DNA of 57,783 bases. Origin: Bacteroidota bacterium (GTDB lineage: Bacteria > Bacteroidota > Bacteroidia > Chitinophagales > Saprospiraceae). The notes below the pieces were generated by a model. It worked only from the letters and a program-made list of their open reading frames with translations, was not told where the DNA came from and ran no database searches. Positions 9,345 through 17,717 of this stretch are shown one piece after another (position 1 is the first letter of the stretch; the number at the start of each line of letters is the position of its first letter). The stretch spans positions 1-57,783 of the forward strand of contig CAUJDW010000070.1 of assembly GCA_963169455.1 (NCBI GenBank). The letters run 5' to 3'. A program made the translations under genes and the position numbers.

Positions 9345-10370
9345 ATGTCGAACGAAGTAAAGGTAGGCCTTCTTGCAGTAGCCGCAATCGTGCTCTCCAT
9401 CTGGGGCTTCAAATTTATCAAAGGCAAGAACATGCTGGTCCAATCCAACACTTATAAGGTTTATTATCCCAATGTCGACCGCATGATGGTGGGCACCCTG
9501 GTGGTGATCAACGGCGTTGAAGTGGGCAGTGTGGGCAGCGTGGGCTTGCTGAATGACGACGAACGCACCGTGGAGGTCATCCTCGACCTGAAGCGGGAAG
9601 TCCGGATACCCAAAGATACCCGGGCTGTCATCATCTCCACCGGTTTTATGGGAGGAAAAGCCGTGGTGCTGGAATACTCCAAAGCCTGCACCGGCCCCGA
9701 TTGCGCCGTCAGCGGCGACACCCTGCAGGGCGAACTGCGCGGCCTGGTCGGCTCCATGCTGACCGGCGAGCAGCTCACCGGCTACATAGACATCCTGAAA
9801 TCGGGGCTGGAAGAGATCATCGACACCCTCAACAGCCAGTTGCTCACCAACCCGGAATCTCCCCTGGGCAAAAGCGTGGCCAACCTCGACGCCACCCTGG
9901 CCAACCTCAAATCGGCCACCGGGCAACTCGACGGGCTGCTGCGCTCCTCTTCGGGCAGCATCAACGGAACACTCGGAAACCTCAATGCCATAACCGGCAA
10001 CCTCAAAGAGAACAACGATAAGATCAATTCGATACTCGGCAACGCCGACTCCCTGAGCAGCCAGCTCGTGGCCGCCGACCTGGAAAAAACCCTCCGGGAA
10101 ATCAACCAAACCATCGCCGGGCTGCGCACCACCCTGCAATCGGCCGACAAGGCCATCACCGGGGTTTCCGATGTGGCCGGCAGGATCAAAGAGGGGGAAG
10201 GCTCGCTCGGCAAACTCATGGCGGACGATGAACTCTACAACAACATCAAATCCCTGAGCGAACGCGCCGACTCGCTGGTCACCGATATCCAGGAACGCCC
10301 CTACCGATATATGCCGCTGAAGAGCCGCCGCAAAGTGAAAAGGTATGATGAGCAGGATGCAGAGCAGTAG
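9345..10370 (+). CDS. MCE/MlaD-family phospholipid transport protein
   Basis: 341 aa. Starts with the typical short cytoplasmic SNEVKVGLL, a single N-terminal transmembrane anchor (about residues 6-25), then an MCE domain (about 38-115, with VYYPNVDRMMVGTLVVINGVEVG split over strands and STGFMGGKAVVLE). The C-terminal half is predicted helical with many Asn-Leu repeats, as in proteins where MCE rings feed a lipid tunnel. Role: periplasmic shuttle of phospholipids or hydrophobic ligands between membranes. The MlaE/MlaF partners are not in the window. Confidence 0.88.
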   Translation: MSNEVKVGLLAVAAIVLSIWGFKFIKGKNMLVQSNTYKVYYPNVDRMMVGTLVVINGVEVGSVGSVGLLNDDERTVEVILDLKREVRIPKDTRAVIISTGFMGGKAVVLEYSKACTGPDCAVSGDTLQGELRGLVGSMLTGEQLTGYIDILKSGLEEIIDTLNSQLLTNPESPLGKSVANLDATLANLKSATGQLDGLLRSSSGSINGTLGNLNAITGNLKENNDKINSILGNADSLSSQLVAADLEKTLREINQTIAGLRTTLQSADKAITGVSDVAGRIKEGEGSLGKLMADDELYNNIKSLSERADSLVTDIQERPYRYMPLKSRRKVKRYDEQDAEQ

Positions 10371-10401
10371 CCAGTATGGTTAGTGAATTGTGGCCTGGCC
10401 T

Positions 10402-11179
10402 CTATGGAAGGATGTCTTCAACACGAATAGAGCCTGCAAATTTGCTTTCTATCCATTGGCCGGATTTGTAGGTATGCACAAGCTGATAGTCTTATCCCGG
10501 GGTTCCAGATATTGCTCAGGCTGGCAGGCAGGAATATTGACGATCCAATATTCCGCGATCCCGGCGCTGGCATAGGCTGCTTTGTTGAAACTGCGGTCTT
10601 TTTCTACTGTGGTATCCGCTGCTTCAATTAAAAGGAGGTACCTATTTAGGAGGGCCACCTGCCCGTATTCATTCCATGCGTCAGGGGGTGGCTGATCGGT
10701 AGCCCAACAGGGTGAGCCACCCCCTGACTGGGCATAGCCGCTGTTTCGCTTCCGTGCTCAGTCAGGGGGTGGCTCACCTGAATGGAACCTCGTTCAGCCA
10801 CCCCCTGACGCCAAACTGCAAAGAGGGCTAAACAGTTACAAAAGGAGAATATCCACGGGCCTCGGGTGTGCCCATCGGCATAGAAATTTTCTTTCCTTTT
10901 CAATATGGCTACGTCAGGTTCGGGTTCAGAGAACGGCCCTTAAAATACCGGGCTTTGAATCCTGATATTAACCGTTTTCCCAAAGGTGTCCCGCAGAAGT
11001 TCATCCAGGCGATCTATGCAGGCAGCGCGTTGGTTTCCGGCAGGGCTCATAACAAGAATTTGGCCATTCAGCAATTCTACTTTCGAATCCTCGTCCAGAA
11101 TGCCGGCCCCTGCAAGGCGGTGGTAAGCTTTGGCGGTCCAGCGGAATAAATCTTGCGATATTTCCTGTACATTTATCAT
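10402..11179 (-). pseudogene. Broken Uma2-family (DUF820) PD-(D/E)XK nuclease gene
   Basis: Uma2 pieces appear in order on the minus strand but in different frames. From 11179: an N-terminal part with VELLNGQILVMSPAG and DRLDELLRDTFG, stopping after IQSPVF at about 10940. A frame change follows, then SEPEPDVAILKRKENFYADG (to about 10865). About 200 bases of palindromic sequence come next (see 10679-10809), then YLLLIEAADTTVEKDRSF and AGIAEYWIVNI (about 10643-10525). A last frame change brings the C-terminal QWIESKFAGSIRVEDILP ending at a TAG at 10402. At least two frameshifts plus one insertion make it non-functional. The intact family is abundant in Bacteroidota and cyanobacteria and of unclear role. 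Confidence 0.85.
10679..10809. repeat. Four-arm palindromic insertion inside the Uma2 pseudogene
   Basis: GTCAGGGGGTGGCT and its complement AGCCACCCCCTGAC alternate four times, forming two potential hairpins separated by about 35 bases. The block falls exactly where the Uma2 frame is interrupted. It resembles a paired REP/small mobile repeat; no transposase is present. Confidence 0.75.
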
Positions 11180-11201
11180 AAATGAAAATTTACAAATAAA
11201 A

Positions 11202-12320
11202 ATGAGAACAGCAAATTTCCGCTTCCTCGCAGCCCTCTTACTGCTTTTGGGCTTTTATTCCTGCCGGGAAGCTACGCCTCCTACTTTCTCCGGCGCCATG
11301 GACGCCTATTTTGCCGGCCTCTTCCCGGAGGATGAACCGGGCGGCGCCGTGCTGGTGATGAAGGGGGAAGAGATCGTGTTTTCCAAAGGTTATGGCCTGG
11401 CGGACATGGGATCGCGGGAAAAGATCACGCCCAATACCCTGTTCAACCTGGGCTCCATTTCCAAAACCTTCGTCGCCAACGGCATCCTTATCCTGAAAGA
11501 CGAAGGCAGGCTGAGGCTGAATGACAGCCTGTTGATGTATTTTCCCGATTTCAAAAATCCGGAGATTGCCCGGAAGGTTCGCATCATACACCTTCTGTCC
11601 CACACCTCCGGCCTGCCGGATAACCGGGCCGTAGGCGAAGACAGCATTTTTTACCTCACGGCAAAGGACGAAGAGAACTTCGCGCCTGTCAAACAGAACG
11701 ACAGCCTGCATTTCGGGCCGGGCCAGTATTTCGAATATTCCAACCCCGCCTACAACGGGCTCGCCCTGATCATCGAACAGGTGTCGGGGAAAAAATGGCA
11801 GGATTTCATCCGGGAGCGCATACTCATTCCTTCGGAAATGCTCAGCAGCACCATCACCGACGGTCCTCACCCGGAGCGGGGAGTGGCGCACGCCTATGTG
11901 CTGGAAAATGGAACATTCCGGGAATACGATTATGGCGAATACCCTACTTTCGCCGCTTCGGGTAATGGCGGGGTGTGGAGCTCGGCCAATGAACTGGCTC
12001 ATTACGAGCTGGCCCTGCGCCGGGGCGCCTTCCTGGATAATGAAACGATAGCCTCCTCTCAACGCCCCTATGCTTCCGGCAACTGGGCAGACACCCTCCT
12101 TCCCAAGGTCGGCTATAGCTGGTTTATCGAGCAACCCGCCCCGCCCCTCAACCTGAAAAAGATATACCATACCGGCTCTCAGGGTGGCTTCCGGGCCTTC
12201 TTCCTGTCCATCCCCGCCCGGGAGATCCTCTATGTAGGCCTGTTCAACCGGCCGGTAGAAGTGGAGGAGGTGATGGACAAGGGGCTGGAACTGATGGGGC
12301 AGTTTGGGCTGCTAGATTAA
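11202..12320 (+). CDS. Serine hydrolase, class C beta-lactamase-like lipoprotein
   Basis: 372 aa. Lipoprotein signal (LLLLLGFYSC), then a beta-lactamase/transpeptidase-like domain. The nucleophile motif Ser-x-x-Lys is in LGSISKTF, the second motif Tyr-x-Asn in YSNPAYNG, and the third-element equivalent is in HTGSQGGF. Family members act as D-aminopeptidases, esterases or low-activity penicillin-binding proteins; substrate cannot be assigned and this is not evidence of drug resistance. ATG at 11202 was chosen over the upstream ATG-less extension because it starts directly at the signal peptide. Flanked by the Uma2 pseudogene and a convergent DUF417 gene. Confidence 0.87.
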   Translation: MRTANFRFLAALLLLLGFYSCREATPPTFSGAMDAYFAGLFPEDEPGGAVLVMKGEEIVFSKGYGLADMGSREKITPNTLFNLGSISKTFVANGILILKDEGRLRLNDSLLMYFPDFKNPEIARKVRIIHLLSHTSGLPDNRAVGEDSIFYLTAKDEENFAPVKQNDSLHFGPGQYFEYSNPAYNGLALIIEQVSGKKWQDFIRERILIPSEMLSSTITDGPHPERGVAHAYVLENGTFREYDYGEYPTFAASGNGGVWSSANELAHYELALRRGAFLDNETIASSQRPYASGNWADTLLPKVGYSWFIEQPAPPLNLKKIYHTGSQGGFRAFFLSIPAREILYVGLFNRPVEVEEVMDKGLELMGQFGLLD

Positions 12321-12329
12321 GGGTAGTAG

Positions 12330-12351
12330 CCCCAAAGAGATGGCTTTGGGG
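12330..12351. terminator. Hairpin between convergent genes
   Basis: CCCCAAAG pairs with CTTTGGGG around a six-base AGATGG loop, ten bases after the serine hydrolase stop. A second imperfect hairpin (CTAGTGC with GCGCTAG) follows at 12376-12394, next to the stop of the opposite gene. Position suggests bidirectional termination; no T-run is visible. Confidence 0.4.
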
Positions 12352-12390
12352 TGTACGGCGTACGGCCCTTTGGCTCTAGTGCTGCCGGCG

Positions 12391-12849
12391 CTAGTGAATC
12401 TCCTGCTCCGTATCCTTGCTGTTTACCGTACCGCCTACGGCTATGGCAGCGGCTATCAGGATGAGGTTCTTGATAATGTACTGGCCTTCCATCGTCAGGC
12501 CAAAGGGGAATTTAGAGAAGGTGGCTTCGGGCAATAAGACAAGGGGTAAAAAAGTGCCCGGGATCTGCAGGAATAAGAGCAGCAAGGCTATCCGAACAGT
12601 GGGCCTGAACAGCAGGAATATCCCTATTGCCACTTCCCACCATCCCAGAATGGGTATGAACAGGCTTGAAGGAAGCCAGTGAACAGTTTGTTCCACTAGA
12701 GCAGAAGCAGGGCTGAGCCCGAATGGCTTGAGGATGCCAAACCAGATGAAAATGATGGCGAGGGAATAACGCAACAGCACAAATCCGTACTTGTGCATGA
12801 TCGTTGCAATCCAGTTATCCCATTTGTTAATCGTGATTGACCGTTTCAT
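12391..12849 (-). CDS. DUF417/YkgB-like (DoxX-superfamily) membrane protein
   Basis: 152 aa with four hydrophobic segments: LLRYSLAIIFIWFGILKPFG, the ILGWWEVAIGIFLLF helix, LLLFLQIPGTFLPLVLLP and IIKNLILIAAAIAVGG. The short loops with KPFGLSP and the GWWEVAIG helix are characteristic of the YkgB/DUF417 group, small inner-membrane proteins induced by oxidants or chlorine in other bacteria; no biochemical activity is established. The ATG at 12849 (MKRSITINK) gives the standard short N-terminus. Isolated between the serine hydrolase and murB. Confidence 0.8.
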   Translation of the reverse strand: MKRSITINKWDNWIATIMHKYGFVLLRYSLAIIFIWFGILKPFGLSPASALVEQTVHWLPSSLFIPILGWWEVAIGIFLLFRPTVRIALLLLFLQIPGTFLPLVLLPEATFSKFPFGLTMEGQYIIKNLILIAAAIAVGGTVNSKDTEQEIH

Positions 12850-12963
12850 AAGATTGGTTTTTTGGGTATTTAGACAAATTCTAAACAAGGAAGGCCGCAC
12901 GTCGGCGCACCAGGAGCCTAACCATTAACTATCCAGCCCTATAACCATATAGTTCCCCGGCTC

Positions 12964-13977
12964 TCACACCACATTCACCTCCGGCGCCAGGCGGATGCCG
13001 AACTTTTCCGCCACTGAATCCACGATTTCCTGGGCCAGCTGCAGCAATTCCGCGCCGCTGGCCCGGCCGTGGTTGACCAGCACCAGGGCCTGCTTTTCGT
13101 AGCAGCCGGCGTCGCCGATACGCTGCCCTTTCCAGCCGCATTGTTCGATCAGCCAGCCGGCGGGAATCTTCACCAGCCCTTCGCCGGCCGGATAGTGGAC
13201 GATGCCCGGGAAAAGAGCCTTCAGCTGTTCAAATTGCCAATGGGGGACTTCGGGGTTCTTGAAGAAACTGCCCGCGTTGCCGATGAGGGCCGGGTCGGGC
13301 AGCTTGCTCCTTCGGATGGCCATGACGGCCTCGCTGACATCCCGGATGCCTGGATCGCTTATGCCGCGGTTTTCCAGCATCTCCCGGATGGCGCCGTAAG
13401 AGGTGTTGATTTTATGCCCCTCCGTGCTGAGTTCCAGCACTACCCGGGTAATGCAGTACACGCCCCTGAGCGGCCCCTTGAAAACGCTGTCGCGGTAGCC
13501 GAACCGGCAGGCTTCGCGGCCGAAAGCATGTTCCATACCGCTGGACAGCTCCGTCGCTTCAAGGCTGTGGAACACATCCTGCAGTTCCACCCCGTATGCG
13601 CCGATGTTCTGGATGGGCGCCGCGCCAACCGTCCCCGGAATGAGCGACAGGTTTTCTATGCCGCCCAGGCCGTTGTCGAGGCACCAGAGCACGAACTCGT
13701 GCCAGTTTTCGCCACCACCCGCCGCCACCCAGGCCCTGCCCGCATCCCGCCTGATGATTTCCCGCCCCCTGATGCAATTCCGTATTACCAGCCGCTCCAC
13801 ATTGCCGGTGAACAGAATGTTGCTCCCGCCACCCAGAATAAATGGCGCAGCCCCCCGCCATTGCAGCAGGATTTCCTGCAGCCCGGCCGTGCTGTGCACT
13901 TCGGCATAATACCTGGCATTGGCTTCAATGCCAAAGGTGTTCAGTTGTCGGAGCGAAACGTTTTCCAGAATATCCAT
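12964..13977 (-). CDS. murB: UDP-N-acetylmuramate dehydrogenase
   Basis: 337 aa, the length of type I MurB. FAD-binding motif LGGGSNILF near residue 48, the substrate/FAD loop with LIPGTVGAAPIQNIGAYG (about 115-132), FGYRDSVFK, and the catalytic-serine segment GNAGSFFKNP (about 230). It reduces UDP-GlcNAc-enolpyruvate to UDP-MurNAc with NADPH, the second committed step of peptidoglycan synthesis. The start at 13977 has no Shine-Dalgarno sequence. Four bases upstream begins an array of ten 8-bp repeats that fills the gap to the preceding gene, so translation may be sensitive to repeat number. Confidence 0.95.
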   Translation of the reverse strand: MDILENVSLRQLNTFGIEANARYYAEVHSTAGLQEILLQWRGAAPFILGGGSNILFTGNVERLVIRNCIRGREIIRRDAGRAWVAAGGGENWHEFVLWCLDNGLGGIENLSLIPGTVGAAPIQNIGAYGVELQDVFHSLEATELSSGMEHAFGREACRFGYRDSVFKGPLRGVYCITRVVLELSTEGHKINTSYGAIREMLENRGISDPGIRDVSEAVMAIRRSKLPDPALIGNAGSFFKNPEVPHWQFEQLKALFPGIVHYPAGEGLVKIPAGWLIEQCGWKGQRIGDAGCYEKQALVLVNHGRASGAELLQLAQEIVDSVAEKFGIRLAPEVNVV

Positions 13978-13981
13978 TCAA

Positions 13982-14061
13982 CAATATAACAATATAGCAA
14001 TATAGCAATATAGCAATATAGCAATATAGCAATATAGCAATATAGCAATATAACAATATAG
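13982..14061. repeat. 8-bp tandem repeat, ten copies, upstream of murB
   Basis: CAATATAG (plus strand) is repeated ten times without spacers; copies 1 and 9 read CAATATAA. On the transcribed minus strand the unit is CTATATTG, which has no stop codon in any frame. It makes up nearly all of the leader between the upstream membrane-protein gene (ends 14070) and the murB ATG (13977). A unit of 8 is not a multiple of 3, so copy-number change alters spacing and frame. Confidence 0.95.
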
Positions 14062-14069
14062 CCTTAGCT

Positions 14070-14603
14070 TCAGCCCCCACCCTGGCCTTTGGCAACCACC
14101 TCCGGCCCCCACAGCCCTTTGCGCATGCGCAGCATGCCCGTGTCGCCCCTCTGGAGGCCGGAGAACACGGCTTCCCGGTTTTTGATGCGCCGCAGTTTGC
14201 CATCGTAGTAGAAAAAAGTGTAGTAACCGCTCGTTTTCGGTTTTTCCCCTTTGATCAGGCCGTATGGTTCGGACAAGAAGGGCTGTTCTTCCGCCACCGT
14301 CACGGGCTGATCGCGCAGGGGGTGCGGGCTGAGCAGCCGGTTGCTTAGGCTGCCGGCCAGGGGGGCGAAGATCATACAAATGGTGGTGAAAAAAACGAAA
14401 AGCTGGATTTTTTCCGTCAGGCTGTCTGCCGTTTGCCGGAAGCGCCAGCCCAGAACCAGCCCTGCCAGAGCGCCTGCGGCCATGCTCCAGAACACCAGCC
14501 GCCGCACGCCCAGAGTGCGGTCGAGCCAGCTGAACTCCAGCGCGTAGAGGGTGATCAGGCCGAGGATGCCCAGGCTGGCCGCAATGTATTTGAGCTTGGC
14601 CAT
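14070..14603 (-). CDS. Hypothetical membrane protein
   Basis: 177 aa, not recognised. Three hydrophobic stretches near the N-terminus (about residues 5-22, 36-53 and 66-84) precede a polar C-terminal half with PYGLIKGEKPKTSGYYTFFY and a basic KLRRIKNRE segment, probably a small extramembrane domain. It sits nine bases downstream of the ABC exporter gene and is likely co-transcribed with it; murB follows after the 8-bp array. Similar small DUF-type membrane proteins accompany many Bacteroidota transporters, but no function is assigned. Confidence 0.75.
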   Translation of the reverse strand: MAKLKYIAASLGILGLITLYALEFSWLDRTLGVRRLVFWSMAAGALAGLVLGWRFRQTADSLTEKIQLFVFFTTICMIFAPLAGSLSNRLLSPHPLRDQPVTVAEEQPFLSEPYGLIKGEKPKTSGYYTFFYYDGKLRRIKNREAVFSGLQRGDTGMLRMRKGLWGPEVVAKGQGGG

Positions 14604-14612
14604 GCTGTTTGC

Positions 14613-16418
14613 CTAAACAGGTTCGAATTGAAGCTTCGCCAGGGTTTTGTAGGCGCCGTCCTCGATGTGGGACAGTTCCTCGTGTGTGCCCTGCTCGATG
14701 ATGCTGCCTTTGTCGATGACGTATATCTGGTCGGCGTTGCGGATGGTGGCCAGGCGGTGGGCGATGATGATGGAGGTGCGCCCTTCCAGCAGTTTGTTGA
14801 GCGCATCCTGCACGGCTTTCTCCGACTCTGCATCCAGGGAGGAGGTCGCCTCGTCCAGGATCAGAATAGCCGGGTTTTTCAGTATTGCGCGGGCGATGGC
14901 GATGCGTTGACGCTGCCCCCCGGAGAGTTTGACGCCCCGTTCGCCAACGAGGGTGTCCAGCCCTTCGGGAAAAGACCGGATGAAATCCCAGGCGTTGGCC
15001 TGGCGGGCTGCTTCGATGATCTCGGCCTCGCTGGCGCCGGGCTTGCCATAGAGGATGTTTTCCCGGATAGTGCCCCCAAAGAGGATGACCTCCTGGGGCA
15101 CAATGGCCATATTGCGCCGGTAGGCTGTGGTGTCCATATCGTAGATGCTCTTGCCGTCCACCTTGATGTCGCCGCTGCCGATCCGGTAGAATTTGAGCAA
15201 AAGCTGGACAATGGTGGATTTTCCTGCTCCGCTGGCGCCCACCAGCGCTATTTTCTGGCCGGCTTTAACCTCGAAACTCAGCCCTTTGAGCACCTCCACG
15301 TCCTGGCGGGTGGGATAGCTGAAGTGCACCTGCTCATAACTGATGCCGCCTTTGAGCGGCAGGCGTTCGGTTTGTTGAGCCGTTTCGACGTTCACTTCCT
15401 CCTCCTCGTCCAGTATCTCCCGGATGCGCTCGGTAGCGCCGATCGCGCCCAGCAGTTCGGTATAAAAATTGCCCAGCCCGGCGATGGCCCCGCCGAGGAT
15501 GCCGGTGTAAACGACGAACTCGATCAGCCGCCCAACCGACATGATCCCGTTCTGCACCATGTAGGCGCCCTCCCAGATGATGAAAAAGAGCGCTCCGAAA
15601 AGAAAGGTGACGATAAACACGGAGAACAGGGCCCGCCAGCGGGCGTAGTTCAGGGCGATTTTGACCATCTTTTCAATGGAGCGCCCGTAGCGCATGGCCT
15701 CGAAGAATTCATTGGTAAAGGCCTTCACCGCCTGAATTGCCTGGATAGTCTCATTGACTACCGTATTGGAGCTGGCCAGTTCCTCCTGCCGCTCTTTGGA
15801 CAATTTGCGGATGAAACGCCCGAAGAACATGGCTCCGATGACGATGACCGGAAAGCTTGCCAGCATGATCAGCGAAAGGCCCGGCGCGCGCAAGGCGAGC
15901 AGCAGCACCCCAACCACGAGGATGATGACCTGGCGGAAAAACTCCGCCAGCGTAATGGAAAAGGCGTTGTACAGCTTCTCCACATCCGCCGTGAGGCGGC
16001 TGATAAGGTCGCCGATGCGGCTCTGTTCGAAAAATACGATGGGAAGAGATACGAGCTTGTGGTATAATGCCTGGCGCAACCCCGCGATCCCTTTTTCACT
16101 GACGATGGCGAAAAGGTATATGCGTGCATACGATACGAAGCCCTGCGCCACCAGAACGATGAGCAGTATCCAGCCGATCTGCTTCAGGCTCAGCGGATAC
16201 TGGGATTTACCCTGGGCGGTGTCGACCATCACCCCAGTGAGGAAAGGAAAAAGCATAAAGACCAGGCTGGAGAGAAAAAGCAGCACCATTCCTGCCGCAA
16301 ATGCCCAGCGGTAGGGCCGGATAAAGCGGAAAATCCGGGCTGCCTCCTGTAGTTTTTCTCTGTTCAGCCGCGGGCGTTGCTCTTCTTCCAGTGTGTTATT
16401 TTGCCGGCGCCTTGCCAT
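14613..16418 (-). CDS. ABC exporter, MsbA-like permease-ATPase
   Basis: 601 aa half-transporter. An N-terminal six-helix exporter domain (about residues 30-320) is followed by a nucleotide-binding domain (about 350-595): Walker A GASGAGKST, Q-loop, signature LSGGQRQRIA, Walker B ILILDEAT and switch histidine in IIAHRLATI, all intact. It belongs to the lipid/multidrug exporter group that includes MsbA; a lipid A-core or lipid-flipping role is plausible but not proven. Start at 16418 (MARRRQ) is preferred over a start seven codons upstream because a TATCTTTG box lies only 19 bases before it. Confidence 0.88.
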   Translation of the reverse strand: MARRRQNNTLEEEQRPRLNREKLQEAARIFRFIRPYRWAFAAGMVLLFLSSLVFMLFPFLTGVMVDTAQGKSQYPLSLKQIGWILLIVLVAQGFVSYARIYLFAIVSEKGIAGLRQALYHKLVSLPIVFFEQSRIGDLISRLTADVEKLYNAFSITLAEFFRQVIILVVGVLLLALRAPGLSLIMLASFPVIVIGAMFFGRFIRKLSKERQEELASSNTVVNETIQAIQAVKAFTNEFFEAMRYGRSIEKMVKIALNYARWRALFSVFIVTFLFGALFFIIWEGAYMVQNGIMSVGRLIEFVVYTGILGGAIAGLGNFYTELLGAIGATERIREILDEEEEVNVETAQQTERLPLKGGISYEQVHFSYPTRQDVEVLKGLSFEVKAGQKIALVGASGAGKSTIVQLLLKFYRIGSGDIKVDGKSIYDMDTTAYRRNMAIVPQEVILFGGTIRENILYGKPGASEAEIIEAARQANAWDFIRSFPEGLDTLVGERGVKLSGGQRQRIAIARAILKNPAILILDEATSSLDAESEKAVQDALNKLLEGRTSIIIAHRLATIRNADQIYVIDKGSIIEQGTHEELSHIEDGAYKTLAKLQFEPV

Positions 16419-16436
16419 ATTATTCGATTTTGGCCT

Positions 16437-16444
16437 CAAAGATA
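16437..16444 (-). promoter_or_regulatory. Putative -7 box TATCTTTG for the ABC exporter
   Basis: Exact TAnnTTTG on the minus strand, 19 bases upstream of the ATG at 16418. It overlaps the alternative longer reading frame, supporting the shorter start. Confidence 0.45.
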
Positions 16445-16457
16445 TGCTCTTACAACC

Positions 16458-16589
16458 TAACTATTCAGGAATCCTCTGGCGGCAATCCGAAACGCAGGCC
16501 TGTGGCCCGCGACGCAGGCAGAGGCCCTCCCAAGGCTTACTGATTATCACTACGCGGGCTTTAGGCCCGCGCACCAACCTGAATAGTTA
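16458..16589. repeat. MITE-like element with 12-bp terminal inverted repeats
   Basis: TAACTATTCAGG at 16458-16469 and its exact complement CCTGAATAGTTA at 16578-16589 bound about 130 bases. Near the right end is an internal palindrome, GCGGGC-TTTA-GGCCCGC (about 16554-16571). It occupies most of the 317-base gap between the ABC exporter and the first DUF6089 gene. No open frame of note. Confidence 0.6.
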
Positions 16590-16657
16590 CCTTATAACAC
16601 AATTTCGGGGCGGAAGTTAAATGGAATATTGTTATACGTGATTTTAATGTAAAAGCT

Positions 16658-16665
16658 TAATTTTG
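16658..16665 (+). promoter_or_regulatory. Putative -7 box TAATTTTG
   Basis: TAnnTTTG match, 78 bases before the ATG of the first DUF6089 gene. A TTG at 16629-16631 is somewhat too far upstream for an ideal -33 element. Confidence 0.4.
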
Positions 16666-16735
16666 CGTCTTCCCAGGCGGAAAACAAACAACCTGAATTC
16701 ACAAACCGGAATAATCAGTAAAATCCCAAAGACGT

Positions 16736-17563
16736 ATGCAAAAGATACTATCCGCTTTGCTTTTCATTTTTATTTTTTCTTCTCTTCAGGCGCAGGTCAT
16801 CGACCTTGGAATCAATTTCGGCGCTTCATTTTACAGTGGTGACCTGGCAAGCAGCGACCTCCGCCAGATGGTGCAGGAAAGCCGTCCGGCGGTGGGCGTT
16901 TTCTGCCGCCTGGCCAACAGCCGGAAGTTCTCCACCCGTTTTAACCTCAACTACCTGGGGTTGATGGGGGACGACGCCCGCTCCCCCTATCCGGAGCGCA
17001 TGCTCAATTTCCGGACGAACGTCTGGGAGTTCAACGTGGTGGGCGAATCGCACATGATCCGGATTCGCCACACCGAACACAGCGCCAGCTTTCCCTACCT
17101 TTTTGGAGGCGTAGGCCTTTTTCACTTCAATCCAAAAGCAGAAGTCGATGGAGACCTGGTGGAACTCCAGCCCCTGGGCACCGAAGGGCAGGGCCTGCCC
17201 GGATATGGGGAGCCCTACAAGCGTTTGCAATTCAACATCCCCTTCGGCGCCGGCATCAAGTTCGTCAACCGCAGATTTACCTTCGGCTTTGAAGCCGGGG
17301 CCAGGTACCTTTTCACAGACTACCTCGATGACGTGAGCAATGTGACCGTCAATCACCGGGAGCTCTTCGAAGGCAATGGCCCGCTGGCCGCCCGCCTGAG
17401 CAACCCCCAACTGGGCGGTGATGAAGGCATCGCCAGGGACTACCGCCGGGGCAGCGGCTACAAGGACTGGTACTACATGATGAACATTACGCTTTCCTAT
17501 AATTTCGGGGAAGCCATACACAAAATTTTTGCAGACCCTGTTCCCTGCCCCCGCTTCTGGTGA
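16736..17563 (+). CDS. DUF6089-like outer-membrane beta-barrel protein (copy 1)
   Basis: 275 aa. Signal peptide ending SSLQAQ, then short amphipathic beta strands: DLGINFGASFYSGDL at the mature N-terminus, YLFGGVGLFHFNP in the middle and a terminal strand LSYNFGE. The conserved core VELQPLGTEGQGLPGY and the FTDYLDDVSN segment match the DUF6089 group of small barrels found across Bacteroidota. Function unknown; structural outer-membrane role inferred. The tail ends CPRFW after the last strand. Its neighbour at 17718 is a paralogue. Confidence 0.82.
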   Translation: MQKILSALLFIFIFSSLQAQVIDLGINFGASFYSGDLASSDLRQMVQESRPAVGVFCRLANSRKFSTRFNLNYLGLMGDDARSPYPERMLNFRTNVWEFNVVGESHMIRIRHTEHSASFPYLFGGVGLFHFNPKAEVDGDLVELQPLGTEGQGLPGYGEPYKRLQFNIPFGAGIKFVNRRFTFGFEAGARYLFTDYLDDVSNVTVNHRELFEGNGPLAARLSNPQLGGDEGIARDYRRGSGYKDWYYMMNITLSYNFGEAIHKIFADPVPCPRFW

Positions 17564-17609
17564 GCAGCTGCCGGACGGCGCGCCCTCCGCAGTATGCTGC
17601 AAAAATTTT
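17521..17609. repeat. Inverted repeat around the 3' end of DUF6089 copy 1
   Basis: CAAAATTTTTGCAG at 17521-17534 is mirrored by CTGCAAAAATTTT at 17597-17609. The arms bracket the last codons, the stop at 17563 and a GC-rich centre. It could fold at the mRNA 3' end and separate expression of the two paralogues. Confidence 0.5.
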
Positions 17610-17717
17610 TTCCCTCTCCGGATCGTTTTCAGACAGTGTATCAGGCATATCCAAACCTGAGCGCAGTTTTTAAATTTTCTTTAAATTGCCCTTAAAATCA
17701 AAAACAATCCGGAATCT

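Noticed and set aside
10679-10809. Rho-independent terminators for the MCE gene
   Set aside because: The hairpins are more than 300 bases past the MCE stop, come in four alternating arms and interrupt the Uma2 frame, so a mobile repeat explains them better.
11202-12320. A beta-lactamase resistance gene
   Set aside because: Only the general serine-hydrolase motifs are present; this broad family mostly has other roles and nothing here shows antibiotic hydrolysis.
13978-14379. A protein whose tail is made of the 8-bp repeat translation
   Set aside because: The open frame exists only because the repeat has no stop codons on that strand; its upstream part lies out of frame inside the hypothetical membrane protein gene.
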